Source: Altererythrobacter sp. Root672 (lineage in GTDB: Bacteria; Pseudomonadota; Alphaproteobacteria; Sphingomonadales; Sphingomonadaceae). Taken from it: a stretch of DNA of 64,000 bases. The notes under the pieces are model-generated. The model was given only the letters and a program-made list of their open reading frames with translations, was not told where the DNA came from and did no database searches. Positions 8,309 to 17,106 of the stretch are shown in pieces. Position 1 is the first letter of the stretch; each line of letters opens with the position of its first letter. Both the position numbers and the translations under genes were made by a program. The stretch covers positions 1,426,001 through 1,490,000 of the forward strand of contig NZ_LMHH01000001.1 of the NCBI RefSeq assembly GCF_001427865.1. The letters are read 5' to 3'.

Positions 8309-9472
8309 ATGTCACATCAGAGTTTGAAAGGGCGTGTCGGGTGGTCTGCGTTGGCAGTCGCGCTCGTCGCCAGCAGTTTATCGGTTCCCGCTACCGCACA
8401 GGATCGCGGCGGGCGGAACAATGGCCGCGGAGAACAGAGTTCGCAGCGCCAGCAAAGCTGGTCGGAGCGAACCGAAGCTCGCAGGGCGCAACCCGCCCCG
8501 CGCACGCAGGTAGAGAGCGACCCCCAGCCCCAGCGTCAGGCGCCTGAGCGGAGCGCTCCGCAACAGAATACCGCCCGCGCCGAACAGCGCCCGGCGCCTG
8601 CGGCCCCGCAAGGCAACCGAGTGGCCCCTGCTCGCCAGCAGGCCCAGGTAGGCCAGCGCGCCACACGGGATCAGCAGCAAACCGAACGTCGTGTGGAGCA
8701 ACGCGCAGAACAGAACGCGCGTCTGCAGGAATGGCTCAGCAGCCGCTCTCAGGCACGAGCGGGCCAGCCGAGACAGGCGGGACAGACAGGTCAGGCTGGT
8801 CAGCCAAGACAGGCAGGTCAGGCGGGGCAGGAACGCAATCGAACCTACACCGACCAGAACCGCAATCCGGCCTATCGGGACGCCAGCCGCGACCGCGACA
8901 ATCGGCAGGGCTGGCAACAGCGCGAAAACGACCGTCGAGTCGACGACAACGCTGGCCGGGCCGAACGCGACAATCGGCAAGGTTGGCAACAACGCGAAAA
9001 CGACCGCCGGGGCGACCAAAACGCTCGTCGCGCCGATCGGGATGACAGGCCTGACTGGCAGCGTCGGGACAACGACCGGCGTGGCGACAACGATTGGCGC
9101 AATGGCCGCTACGCTCAGAACGACCGGGGCGACTGGAACCGCGGCAATCGGCAGGACTATCGCCAATGGGACCGTCGTTGGCGCGATAACAACCGCTATG
9201 ACTGGCAGCGCTATCGCAACAGCAACCGCTACACCTACCGGCTAGACAGCTATTACGCGCCCTACCGCAACTACGCCTACCGCAGGCTGGGCGTCGGGTT
9301 CTACCTCGACTCCCTGTTCTTCGGGAACAACTACTGGATCGGCAACCCGTGGCAGTATCGCCTGCCCGAGGTCTACGGTCCTTACCGCTGGGTTCGCTAC
9401 TACGACGACGTCGTACTGGTGAACACGTTCACCGGCGAAGTGGTCGACGTGATCTACAACTTCTTCTGGTAA
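8309..9472 (+). CDS. RcnB-like secreted protein with low-complexity repeats
   Basis: A 387-residue exported protein. A signal peptide ends at about VPATAQ, followed by a long Gln/Arg/Asn/Asp-rich disordered region and a C-terminal aromatic domain (YRRLGVGFYLDSLFFG...VVDVIYNFFW). That end resembles the RcnB family, named for a periplasmic protein needed for Ni/Co homeostasis in E. coli, though most sphingomonad members are uncharacterised. GQ(A/P)-rich short repeats cover 8760-8835, and three 24-residue units follow from 8894. GGAG at 8296-8299 sits 9 nt before the ATG at 8309, preferred over a TTG at 8294 and an ATG at 8300. Confidence 0.8.
   Translation: MSHQSLKGRVGWSALAVALVASSLSVPATAQDRGGRNNGRGEQSSQRQQSWSERTEARRAQPAPRTQVESDPQPQRQAPERSAPQQNTARAEQRPAPAAPQGNRVAPARQQAQVGQRATRDQQQTERRVEQRAEQNARLQEWLSSRSQARAGQPRQAGQTGQAGQPRQAGQAGQERNRTYTDQNRNPAYRDASRDRDNRQGWQQRENDRRVDDNAGRAERDNRQGWQQRENDRRGDQNARRADRDDRPDWQRRDNDRRGDNDWRNGRYAQNDRGDWNRGNRQDYRQWDRRWRDNNRYDWQRYRNSNRYTYRLDSYYAPYRNYAYRRLGVGFYLDSLFFGNNYWIGNPWQYRLPEVYGPYRWVRYYDDVVLVNTFTGEVVDVIYNFFW
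8894..9109 (+). repeat. Three 72-bp tandem repeats inside the RcnB-like gene
   Basis: Units begin at 8894, 8966 and 9038, exactly 72 bp (24 codons) apart. Each starts RD(N/D)R and contains WQ(Q/R)R(E/D)NDRR. The first two units are nearly identical in DNA; the third is diverged. The in-frame period allows copy-number change without breaking the protein. Confidence 0.85.
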
Positions 9473-9504
9473 CTGCCTTTCTGCCGGTGTGAGTGGCCCG
9501 GCAG

Positions 9505-9545
9505 GAGCGAAGCCCTCGCCCGGAAACGGGCGGGGGCTTCTGCTC
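9505..9545 (+). terminator. Hairpin after the RcnB-like gene
   Basis: The arms 9505-9522 and 9527-9545 pair almost fully around a GAAA tetraloop (GAAGCCC-T-CGCCCG against CGGGCG-G-GGGCTTC, plus a GAGC/GCTC foot). It is a very stable hairpin 33 bp after the stop, without a clear T run. Confidence 0.55.
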
Positions 9546-9598
9546 GTCGGATTTCAAGGGCTTGCCTCTGCGAGCAGAGGGTGGATAGGTTCGCGGCC

Positions 9599-10282
9599 AT
9601 GACCGAGATCCACATTCCGCCCCCTGAGGACAAGAGCGACCAGCCGCGACTGCGGAAGCTCGGCCAGAAGGTGCGGGAGCGGCTCGCCGCCAACAAGGAC
9701 GTCTACGCGCTCCCTTGCGAGAAGGCCGAGCTGTGGGCGGTCGGCAACTTCTTCTCGCCCGAGGAGTGCGTCCGGTTAATGGCGATGGTGGATGCCATCG
9801 CCAAGCCGAGCCGGGCCTTCGACGCCGAGTATTCGAGCGGTTACCGCACCTCCTATTCCGGCGACGTCGATCCACTCGACCCCTTCATCAAAGGCCTGCA
9901 GCGGCGGATCGACGATCTGCTCGGGATCGATCCCACTTTCGGCGAGACGATCCAGGGCCAGCGATACCTGGTCGGCCAGGAGTTCCAGGCCCATGCGGAC
10001 TGGTTTCCCGGCGGCACTTCGTATTGGGAGATCGAAAAGGACCGTGGCGGGCAGCGGTCAATCACCGCGATGGCTTACCTCAACCAGGTCGAGGAAGGCG
10101 GCGCGACGCACTTTCCGCGGCTTGGCTTCAAGGTCGACCCCCAGCCCGGCGCCTTGCTGATCTGGAACAACGCCGATCCGGAAGGCGTGCCCAATCCCTG
10201 GACCATCCACGCCGGCACCCCGGTGGTCCGCGGGGTGAAGTACATCGTCACCAAATGGTACCGTTGCCGGCGGTGGATTTGA
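9599..10282 (+). CDS. 2-oxoglutarate/Fe(II) oxygenase, prolyl 4-hydroxylase type
   Basis: A 227-residue protein with a full P4Hc double-stranded beta-helix core. Iron ligands are His132 and Asp134 (AHADWF) and distal His204 (WTIHAGTPV), with Lys214 for the 2-oxoglutarate carboxylate. It should hydroxylate a substrate using O2, Fe(II) and 2-oxoglutarate; bacterial members act on proteins such as EF-Tu or on small molecules, and nothing here tells which. There is no signal peptide. The frame is open from a GTG at 9581; the ATG at 9599 is preferred although both have weak ribosome-binding sites. It is convergent with lysK, 3 bp apart. Confidence 0.85.
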   Translation: MTEIHIPPPEDKSDQPRLRKLGQKVRERLAANKDVYALPCEKAELWAVGNFFSPEECVRLMAMVDAIAKPSRAFDAEYSSGYRTSYSGDVDPLDPFIKGLQRRIDDLLGIDPTFGETIQGQRYLVGQEFQAHADWFPGGTSYWEIEKDRGGQRSITAMAYLNQVEEGGATHFPRLGFKVDPQPGALLIWNNADPEGVPNPWTIHAGTPVVRGVKYIVTKWYRCRRWI

Positions 10283-10285
10283 GCC

Positions 10286-11887
10286 TCAGGCGGTTCGTTC
10301 CAGCGCTTCGGCAATCAGCTTTCGCGTATTGGCCACGCCGTAGAGGGCGATGAAGCTGCCCATGCGCGGCCCCTGGCTCGAACCGAGCAGCGTTTCGTAA
10401 AGCGCGCGAAACCAGTCGCGCAGGCTCTCGAAGCCGTACTCTTCCTTCTTGCCGATTTCGTAGACCGCGGTCTGCAGGTCTTCCGCCGGAGTATCGTCGC
10501 CCGAGCGCGCCAATTCCTCGTCGAGCGCCCGCAGCGCCGCGGCCTCGTTCGGCTCCGGCGCGCGGCGGTTGAGCGTCGGCGCGATGAAGTCGCGGTTGTA
10601 GGCCAGCGCCCGGTTGATCAGCGCATCGAGCTCGGGATGGTGGGTCGGGTTCAAGTCGTGGATGTAATTGCCGAGGTAGCTCCACACCTGCTCGTGCGTC
10701 GCCCCTGCGCCCAGAACCCCGACCAGGTTGAGCAACAAGGCGTAGCTCACCGGCAGGGTATCGCCCTCGCCCCCGTGATAGCCATTGGCGCGCAGTAAGT
10801 GCCAGACCGGGTTGCCGAGCTGCTGTTCGAGCGGCTGCTCAGGGATCTTGGCGCGGAACTGCCAATATTCGTCCACTGCCTTGGGGATCACTCCGACATG
10901 CAGGCTCTTCGCGCTCTTCGGTTCGCGGAAGATGTAGAAGCCCAGGCTCTCTTCGGTGCCGTAAGTCAGCCACTCGTCGATCGTCAGGCCATTGCCCTTC
11001 GACTTGGAGATCTTCTCTCCCTTCTCGTCGAGGAACAGCTCGTAGATCATCACTTCGGGCATGCGCCCGCCAAGCGCACGGACGATGCGGCCCGACTGGG
11101 TGACGCTGTCGGTCAGGTCCTTGCCGCTCATCTCGTAGTCGACGCCGAGCGCGTACCAGCGCATCGCCCAATCGACCTTCCACTGCAGCTTGGCCTTGCC
11201 GCCGAACACGCATTGCTCGACCGTTTCGCCTTCGTCTTCGAAGCGGACGATGCCGTTGGCCGCGTCGACCACGGTGACGGGCACCTGCAGCACGACGCCA
11301 CTCTTCTCGCTGATCGGGAGGACCGGCGAATAAGTCTTCTGCCGCTCCGCCCGCAGCGTCGGCAGCATGATGTCCATGATTGCGTCGAACGTTTCGAGCA
11401 CGCGGACCAGCGGCGCGTCAAACGCGCCCGAGTTGTAGCGATCGCTCGCGGCGACGAATTCGTACTCGAAGCCGAAGCGGTCGAGGAAATCGCGCAGCAT
11501 CGCGTTGTTGTGGTGCGCGAAGCTTTCGAACTTGCCGAACGGATCGGGCAACCGGCTCAGCGGCTGACCGAGATGCCGCGCCATAAGTTCCTGCTGCGGC
11601 ACGTTGTCGGGGACCTTGCGCAGCCCGTCCATGTCATCGCTGAACGCCACCAGCCGCGTCGGCGCGCCGCCGGAGACGATTTCGTACGCCCGGCGCACGA
11701 GCGTGGTCCGCAGCACTTCCTGGAACGTGCCGATGTGCGGCAGGCCCGAGGGGCCATAGCCAGTCTCGAACAGCACGGGCGCCCCGCCCGGCTTGCCATC
11801 CGGGTAGCGTTTGACGAGCTTCATCGCTTCCTGGAACGGCCAGGCCTTGGAAACTCGGGCGGCGGAGATCAGCGCGTCATCAAACAT
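10286..11887 (-). CDS. lysK: Lysine--tRNA ligase, class I
   Basis: The 533-residue enzyme has class I synthetase signatures: a HIGH-like PHIGT in GPSGLPHIGTFQE near the N-terminus and KISKSKGNG for KMSKS. Class I LysRS is unrelated to the common class II enzyme and is typical of archaea, spirochaetes and alphaproteobacteria, which supports the taxonomic reading. It charges tRNA-Lys in the cytosol. The frame is open to 12031, but family length and the MFDDALISAAR start give the ATG at 11887. It ends 3 bp from the convergent oxygenase gene with no room for a terminator. Confidence 0.96.
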   Translation of the reverse strand: MFDDALISAARVSKAWPFQEAMKLVKRYPDGKPGGAPVLFETGYGPSGLPHIGTFQEVLRTTLVRRAYEIVSGGAPTRLVAFSDDMDGLRKVPDNVPQQELMARHLGQPLSRLPDPFGKFESFAHHNNAMLRDFLDRFGFEYEFVAASDRYNSGAFDAPLVRVLETFDAIMDIMLPTLRAERQKTYSPVLPISEKSGVVLQVPVTVVDAANGIVRFEDEGETVEQCVFGGKAKLQWKVDWAMRWYALGVDYEMSGKDLTDSVTQSGRIVRALGGRMPEVMIYELFLDEKGEKISKSKGNGLTIDEWLTYGTEESLGFYIFREPKSAKSLHVGVIPKAVDEYWQFRAKIPEQPLEQQLGNPVWHLLRANGYHGGEGDTLPVSYALLLNLVGVLGAGATHEQVWSYLGNYIHDLNPTHHPELDALINRALAYNRDFIAPTLNRRAPEPNEAAALRALDEELARSGDDTPAEDLQTAVYEIGKKEEYGFESLRDWFRALYETLLGSSQGPRMGSFIALYGVANTRKLIAEALERTA

Positions 11888-12222
11888 GCTGGGGGCCTTT
11901 GCGGAAGGCGGCCCTCGGCGCAAGCACGAAGGGCAGCGTGCGACGTTTGCGCTGACAGGAATGTGGCTTCGCCAATAGTCCGGATTGGCTGAATTCCGCC
12001 GTCCTCGATCCCGTGACGCCTCTGGTTCCAACCTAGATCAATGGCCTCAGGAGCGGGAGACAAGGGACTGTTTACAAACAGCTATTGAAATTGAACGCAG
12101 TTAAGGCATTATTCGCCCAAGACACGCCCCCGCAGCCACTAGGATCTCTTCGATCCCAAAGAGGCCGCGGAAGAAGGCCGCTAAGATTCGCCCAAAAATG
12201 GGTGGTTTAGGGGAGGGAAGAC
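11888..12222. other. 335-bp divergent intergenic region
   Basis: The region separates lysK from the TonB receptor and holds no convincing gene. It has a 14-bp inverted repeat at 12068-12081, two direct copies of ATTCGCCCAA (12111-12120 and 12186-12195) and CCCA-AAAA-TGGG (12191-12202) just before the receptor ribosome-binding site. It probably carries the receptor promoter. Confidence 0.5.
12068..12081. promoter_or_regulatory. Inverted repeat upstream of the TonB receptor, possible operator
   Basis: CTGTTT-AC-AAACAG is a perfect 6+6 dyad 141 bp before the receptor start, in an AT-richer patch. It could be the site of a dimeric regulator of the downstream cluster. No regulator gene is in the cluster. 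Confidence 0.3.
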
Positions 12223-15200
12223 ATGCGGGTCTACAGACACCGCGGCACGATGATGTGTCGCGAGCTCAGCAGAATTGCACTTGCCATTGGCCTTGCAGCG
12301 GGTTGGTCCGCCACCGCGATGGCGCAAGACGCGGCCCCCTCGGACCCTCCAGCCGCCGCTACGGCGGATGGCGAAAACCAGATCGTGGTCACCGGCTCGC
12401 GCGTTACCCGCAGCACTTTCGAAACGCCGAACCCGGTCACCGTGCTCGACTCGGAAGACATCCAGGCCCTGGGCCTGAACAATGTCGCCGAAGTCGTCTC
12501 GCAGTTGCCTTCGAACTCGAACTTCTTCGCTGCCAACAACGTTGGCCTCGGCAACTTCAACGTCGGCGCGCAGCTGGTCAACTTGCGCGGCCTCAATCCG
12601 TTCTTCGGCACGCGCACGCTGACGCTGATCGATACGCGTCGTGTGGTCCCAACCACCACGGGCGGCGGCGTCGACATCACGCTGGTTCCCTCGATGTTGG
12701 TCGGCCGGGTGGAGACCGTCACCGGCGGCGCCTCGGCGGTCTATGGTTCCGACGCGATTGCCGGGGTCGTGAACGTGATCCTCGACAAGGATCTCGAAGG
12801 CATCAAGGCGCAGGCCGACTACACCGTCACCACGCACGGCGATGGCGACGATTTCCACATCACCGGCGCCTATGGGACCGCCTTTGCCGACGATCGCGGG
12901 CACTTCATCGTCGGCGCCGAATTTCAGGACACCTCGGCGATCGGCAATTGCTCCGAGGAACGCGACTGGTGCGCGCAGAACTATGCGATGTTCACCAATA
13001 CCGACTACGCGACGAATGGTCAGCCGCACTACATCATCGGTCGCGACGCGAGCCCGGCCTACACCAGCCAGACAGGCGTGCTCATTCCGTGCCTGGCGTT
13101 TGTCGGCGTGTGTATCTACGCGCCCGCCGTCACCGGGCCCGCGGTCCAGTTCAATCCGGACGGCACCGGGACCGTTCCCTTCGATCCAGGCCTGTACTCC
13201 GCCGGCGCCGGCATCTTCGGTTTCCGCCAAGGTGGCGACGATCTCGCAGTGGGCGCTTATGATGCCACCACCGTGCGCGTGGCGGTCCAGAAGCTCAGCA
13301 CCCTCGCCCGCGTCGAATACGAAGTCGGTTCGTCGGTAACCGCCTCTCTCGAAGGATCATACGCCCGCAGCGAAGCCAACAACCCGGTCGCAACGGGCGC
13401 TATTGGACCCTACGCGTTCGATGTCGGCGGGGGCGCCCTCGTCGGCTATCATATTGCGCCCGACAACGCCTTCCTGCCTGCCGGCGTGGCGGCCACCATG
13501 GGGCCAGGCGGCGCCTTCATCGGCCGCAACATGAACAATCTCCAGACCGCGGAGAACGACACCAATAACGAAACCTGGCGCGTGGTTGCTGCGCTTTCGG
13601 GAGACGTCGGCGAGAGCTGGAACTGGGACGCCTACTACTCGCACGGCGTGAACAAGAACGACCAGCACTTGTACCACAACGTTGTCGATCCGCTGCTGCG
13701 CTTCGCGCTCGACGCGGTCAACACGCCCACCGGGATAGCCTGCGGTATCGACGTACCCGGACACATCAATCCCAACACCGGGCAGCCCTACACCGCGGCC
13801 GACCAGGCTCTGGCCGATGCGTCGGGCACTTGCGCGCCGCTCAACCTGTTCGGAGCGGCCAATGCCGATCAGGCGGCGATCGACTACGCCTTCCGCACAT
13901 TGGTTGAGTTCTCGACCCAGAAGCAGGACGTGATCGCGGCCAACTTGCGGGGCGACTTGTTCGATGGGTTCGGCGCGGGGTCGGTCAAGCTCGCCAGCGG
14001 TGTCGAATGGCGAACCGAAAGCGGCACCGTCACGCACGATATGGCGAACCAGCCTTGGTACTCCGGCTACACGCTCAGCTACGGCCTCGACTACGGCGGC
14101 AAGACCGAAGTCCTCGAAGGCTATGCCGAATTGAACGTACCGGTGTTTCGCGATTCGCCTGTCGGCAAATATCTGGAACTCGACGGTGCGGTCCGCCTGA
14201 CTCACAACAAGAACACCGGCACATCAGGAGCCAATGACGGTCAATCGGCCAGCCGCGAGTTCCTCACCTGGAAGCTCAGCGGTATCTGGGACGTTACCGA
14301 CTGGGTGCGCCTGCGTGGCACACGCTCGCGAGACGTCCGCGCTCCGCAGTTCCGCGAACTGTTCCAGACTTACGCGACGACAGTGGGCGGGCCGTTTGGT
14401 TCAGTCAGCAACCCCTGGCCGGGTGGCAGCCCTAGCGATCCGGTCAGCATCGACAGCGGCGGCGACGTCAACCTTCGGCCCGAGAAAGCCGATACCCTGA
14501 CCGTAGGCGTGGTGCTGACGCCAGAGGACTGGTTCAGCGGCTTCCGCTTCTCTGCCGACTGGTATCAAATCAAGATCAAGGACGCGATCATCGGCCCGCC
14601 GTTCGGCATCGGGGCGCAGAACATCGTCACGGGTTGCTTCCAGGGCAACACGACCTTCTGCGATCTGATGGAGGGTGAAGGGACGGCGGACATCATCCAC
14701 ATCGACAACCGCGCGGCCAACCTGCAAGGGTTTACCACGCGGGGCATGGACTTCGAGGCGCAGTACCAGACCTCGATTGGCACCGGTTCGCTGCTGGTTC
14801 GAATGCTGGCATCTTATCTTTACGATCAGCTGTTCGACACCGGCCTGACCAACGCCGCGACCGGCGAGCCCCTGCCGCCCACCAACTACGCCGGGCAATC
14901 GGGCCCGACGGCCGCGTTCGGCAGTTTCAACACGGCACCCAAGTGGCAGGCGAACGCCTTCGTCACGTACAACCAGGGCCCGTTCACCGGGACGGTGCAG
15001 GCGCGCTACATCGGCGCGGGACGGTTCCTCACCGTCACGGCCAGCGGCGGCGCGCCGATCGATCCCAGTGACCCGGGTTACGCCACGACTGATCCGAACA
15101 GCATCAGCGACAACCGTGTCGACGATGCGATCTACATCAACCTCTCTGGATCTTATGACATCACCAAGCAGATCCAGGTCTTTGCGGCGCTGAACAACGT

Positions 15201-15312
15201 GTTCGATCGTGATCCCGTGATCGCGCCGGGCGGGAATGGCTTCCCGACAAACCCGGTCTACTTCGACACGTTCGGGCGGAACATCCGCATCGGAGCGCGA
15301 GTGAATTTCTGA
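12223..15312 (+). CDS. TonB-dependent outer-membrane receptor
   Basis: A 1029-residue protein with a signal peptide ending near ATAMAQ. A TonB box-like QIVVTGSRV follows, then a plug domain (LNNVAEVVSQLP, VETVTGGASAVYGSDAIAGVVNV) and a long beta-barrel ending in NIRIGARVNF, with the terminal Phe expected of outer-membrane barrels. It would import a large or scarce ligand using TonB energy. It lies first in a same-strand cluster with efflux genes and a tannase-like esterase, so an aromatic ester or oligomer is a reasonable ligand guess. GGGAGGGAAG precedes the ATG at 12223; an ATG at 12250 is an alternative. Confidence 0.95.
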   Translation: MRVYRHRGTMMCRELSRIALAIGLAAGWSATAMAQDAAPSDPPAAATADGENQIVVTGSRVTRSTFETPNPVTVLDSEDIQALGLNNVAEVVSQLPSNSNFFAANNVGLGNFNVGAQLVNLRGLNPFFGTRTLTLIDTRRVVPTTTGGGVDITLVPSMLVGRVETVTGGASAVYGSDAIAGVVNVILDKDLEGIKAQADYTVTTHGDGDDFHITGAYGTAFADDRGHFIVGAEFQDTSAIGNCSEERDWCAQNYAMFTNTDYATNGQPHYIIGRDASPAYTSQTGVLIPCLAFVGVCIYAPAVTGPAVQFNPDGTGTVPFDPGLYSAGAGIFGFRQGGDDLAVGAYDATTVRVAVQKLSTLARVEYEVGSSVTASLEGSYARSEANNPVATGAIGPYAFDVGGGALVGYHIAPDNAFLPAGVAATMGPGGAFIGRNMNNLQTAENDTNNETWRVVAALSGDVGESWNWDAYYSHGVNKNDQHLYHNVVDPLLRFALDAVNTPTGIACGIDVPGHINPNTGQPYTAADQALADASGTCAPLNLFGAANADQAAIDYAFRTLVEFSTQKQDVIAANLRGDLFDGFGAGSVKLASGVEWRTESGTVTHDMANQPWYSGYTLSYGLDYGGKTEVLEGYAELNVPVFRDSPVGKYLELDGAVRLTHNKNTGTSGANDGQSASREFLTWKLSGIWDVTDWVRLRGTRSRDVRAPQFRELFQTYATTVGGPFGSVSNPWPGGSPSDPVSIDSGGDVNLRPEKADTLTVGVVLTPEDWFSGFRFSADWYQIKIKDAIIGPPFGIGAQNIVTGCFQGNTTFCDLMEGEGTADIIHIDNRAANLQGFTTRGMDFEAQYQTSIGTGSLLVRMLASYLYDQLFDTGLTNAATGEPLPPTNYAGQSGPTAAFGSFNTAPKWQANAFVTYNQGPFTGTVQARYIGAGRFLTVTASGGAPIDPSDPGYATTDPNSISDNRVDDAIYINLSGSYDITKQIQVFAALNNVFDRDPVIAPGGNGFPTNPVYFDTFGRNIRIGARVNF

Positions 15313-15318
15313 TTGGAA

Positions 15319-15340
15319 CGGCGCCCTTTCGAGGGCGCCG
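15319..15340 (+). terminator. Terminator-like hairpin after the TonB receptor
   Basis: CGGCGCCCT (15319-15327) pairs with AGGGCGCCG (15332-15340) around a TTCG tetraloop, 7 bp after the receptor stop, followed by CTTCCTTT. It would separate receptor from transporter transcription. Confidence 0.65.
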
Positions 15341-15444
15341 CTTCCTTTGGATGCCGAGAGGCGGCACTGCGCACCGCCAAGGAAACCTAGTCACCCGCAG
15401 ATCATTGTACCCAATGAGCAATCGCGCTCCAGAACGGGGACGGG

Positions 15445-17106
15445 GTGGCGCCGCAGACTTCGACCTATCAGTTCGCGCCGCATGAACGGCCGGTCATGCC
15501 CGGCTCGCCGGCGACGCCGACGCACCCCATGCCGCGCCGGATCGGCTATTTCGCGATCGGCGTCCTCGTCGCACTGACGGCGGGGCTCGCGAACGGATTG
15601 CTGATCGGAAACCTGCCCCAGATCCAGGGAGCGCTGGGCCTGACGAGCGTCGAGGGGGCCTGGCTGACCGCCGCCTATTCGATGACCAATGTCTGCACCA
15701 GTTTCATGCTGATCAAGTTCCGCCAGCAGTTCGGACTGCAGCGCCTGACGCGGGTATTCCTGCTCGGGTTCGTGGCGATTTCCGGCATCCAGGTCTTGGT
15801 CCACAGCTATGGCCTCGAGCTCGCGCTGCGCGCCGGAGCCGGGATCATCGCCGCCGGTTTCACCCCGCTGGGCTTCTTCTACATCATGCAGGCCATGCCC
15901 GCGAAAGCCCGGCTCGGCGGGATGATCCTCGGCGTGGGCCTGACCCAAGTGGCCTTGCCGCTGGCGCGGGTGATCTCGCCCGTGCTGCTGGCCAATGGCG
16001 AGATCACCAACCTCTACCTGTTCGAATTCGCGCTTAGCTTGATCTGCCTCGGCAGCATCGCCCTGCTGCGCTTGCCCCCGAGCGAGACGGCAAACGTGTT
16101 CGAGAAGCTCGATTTCGCCAGCTTCGCGCTGTTCGCGCCGGGCATGATGCTGCTGTTGGCGGTGCTGACGCAGGGGCGGATCGTCTGGTGGACGACGCCG
16201 TGGATCGGCTACGGGTTCGCGGCCTCGGTCGTGCTGATCGGCACCGCGATGGTGATCGAACACAACCGCGCCAACCCCATGCTCAACACCCGCTGGATGC
16301 GGACCGGCGGCGTAATACGCTTCGCCCTGGTGGCGGCCACGGTCCGTCTGCTTCTGGGCGAGCAGAACTACGGAGCCGTGGGCCTGCTTTCGGTCGTCGG
16401 CATGGGCAATGACCAGCTCATCATGTTCAACCTGGTTCTGGTGGCGGCCACTCTGGCCGGAGTGATCGCCAGCCTGGTTACGCTCAACCCGAACGACCTG
16501 CTCAAGCCGATCGTGCTGTCGGTCGCGCTGATTGGCCTAGGCGCCTGGCTGGACTCGCATTCGAGCAACCTCACCCGCCCCGCCGACTTCTACGTGACGC
16601 AGGGCATGATCGGCTTCGCAGCGGCCTATTTCCTCGGACCCACCATGATGCTCGGCATCCTGCGCGCGCTCGCCAAGGGGCCGAGCCACATGGTGAGCTT
16701 TTCCGCAGTGTTCAGCATCGCGCAGACGCTCGGCGGGCTTGGCGGCGGGGCGATGCTCGGCACATTTCAGATCGTTCGCCAGCGCTACCATTTCAACGAG
16801 CTGGTCCAGTCCATGCTGGCGACCGACCCCCAAGTGGCGCTGAGGGTCAAACAACTGAGCGGGGCCTACGGCAAGGTCGTGACCGACCAGGTGCTGCTCC
16901 AAAAACGAGGGATCGAACTTCTCACCCAGCAAGTCACGCGCGAGGCGAACATCATGGCGTTCAACGACGTGTTCCTGCTGATCGCGGTGCTGTCGGCTAT
17001 CGCGTTCGCCTATCTTTTCGGCCGCTGGCTCTATCTCCGTTGGTACGGGATCAACCCCCTCGCCGAAGAACTCGCCGCACTCCAGAGAATGAGGCCCAGC
17101 CAGTGA
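15445..17106 (+). CDS. MFS efflux transporter, EmrB/DHA2-like
   Basis: A 553-residue integral membrane protein with about 14 hydrophobic segments, fitting the 14-TM DHA2 drug:H+ antiporter family. It shows a divergent family motif after the second segment (LTAAYSMTNVCTSFMLIKFRQQFG). The last 4 nt overlap the start of a HlyD/EmrA-type adaptor (GTGA), the standard emrAB pairing. Together they would export a hydrophobic or aromatic acid across both membranes. The start is uncertain: GTG at 15445 has GGGGA 4 nt upstream, while the ATG at 15496 lacks a ribosome-binding site. Confidence 0.85.
   Translation: MAPQTSTYQFAPHERPVMPGSPATPTHPMPRRIGYFAIGVLVALTAGLANGLLIGNLPQIQGALGLTSVEGAWLTAAYSMTNVCTSFMLIKFRQQFGLQRLTRVFLLGFVAISGIQVLVHSYGLELALRAGAGIIAAGFTPLGFFYIMQAMPAKARLGGMILGVGLTQVALPLARVISPVLLANGEITNLYLFEFALSLICLGSIALLRLPPSETANVFEKLDFASFALFAPGMMLLLAVLTQGRIVWWTTPWIGYGFAASVVLIGTAMVIEHNRANPMLNTRWMRTGGVIRFALVAATVRLLLGEQNYGAVGLLSVVGMGNDQLIMFNLVLVAATLAGVIASLVTLNPNDLLKPIVLSVALIGLGAWLDSHSSNLTRPADFYVTQGMIGFAAAYFLGPTMMLGILRALAKGPSHMVSFSAVFSIAQTLGGLGGGAMLGTFQIVRQRYHFNELVQSMLATDPQVALRVKQLSGAYGKVVTDQVLLQKRGIELLTQQVTREANIMAFNDVFLLIAVLSAIAFAYLFGRWLYLRWYGINPLAEELAALQRMRPSQ

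Noticed and set aside
8894-9109. Regular spaced repeats considered as a CRISPR array.
   Set aside because: The period is 72 bp, in frame, without distinct repeat and spacer parts, and lies inside a coding gene.
8378-9166. A long, very hydrophobic minus-strand frame opposite the RcnB-like gene.
   Set aside because: It is an antisense reading of Gln/Arg/Asp repeats; the hydrophobic character is a result of the codons, not of membrane helices.
12181-13230. A 349-residue minus-strand frame opposite the TonB receptor.
   Set aside because: Its composition is that of a GC-rich antisense shadow; the plus-strand receptor has a signal peptide, TonB box and plug domain.
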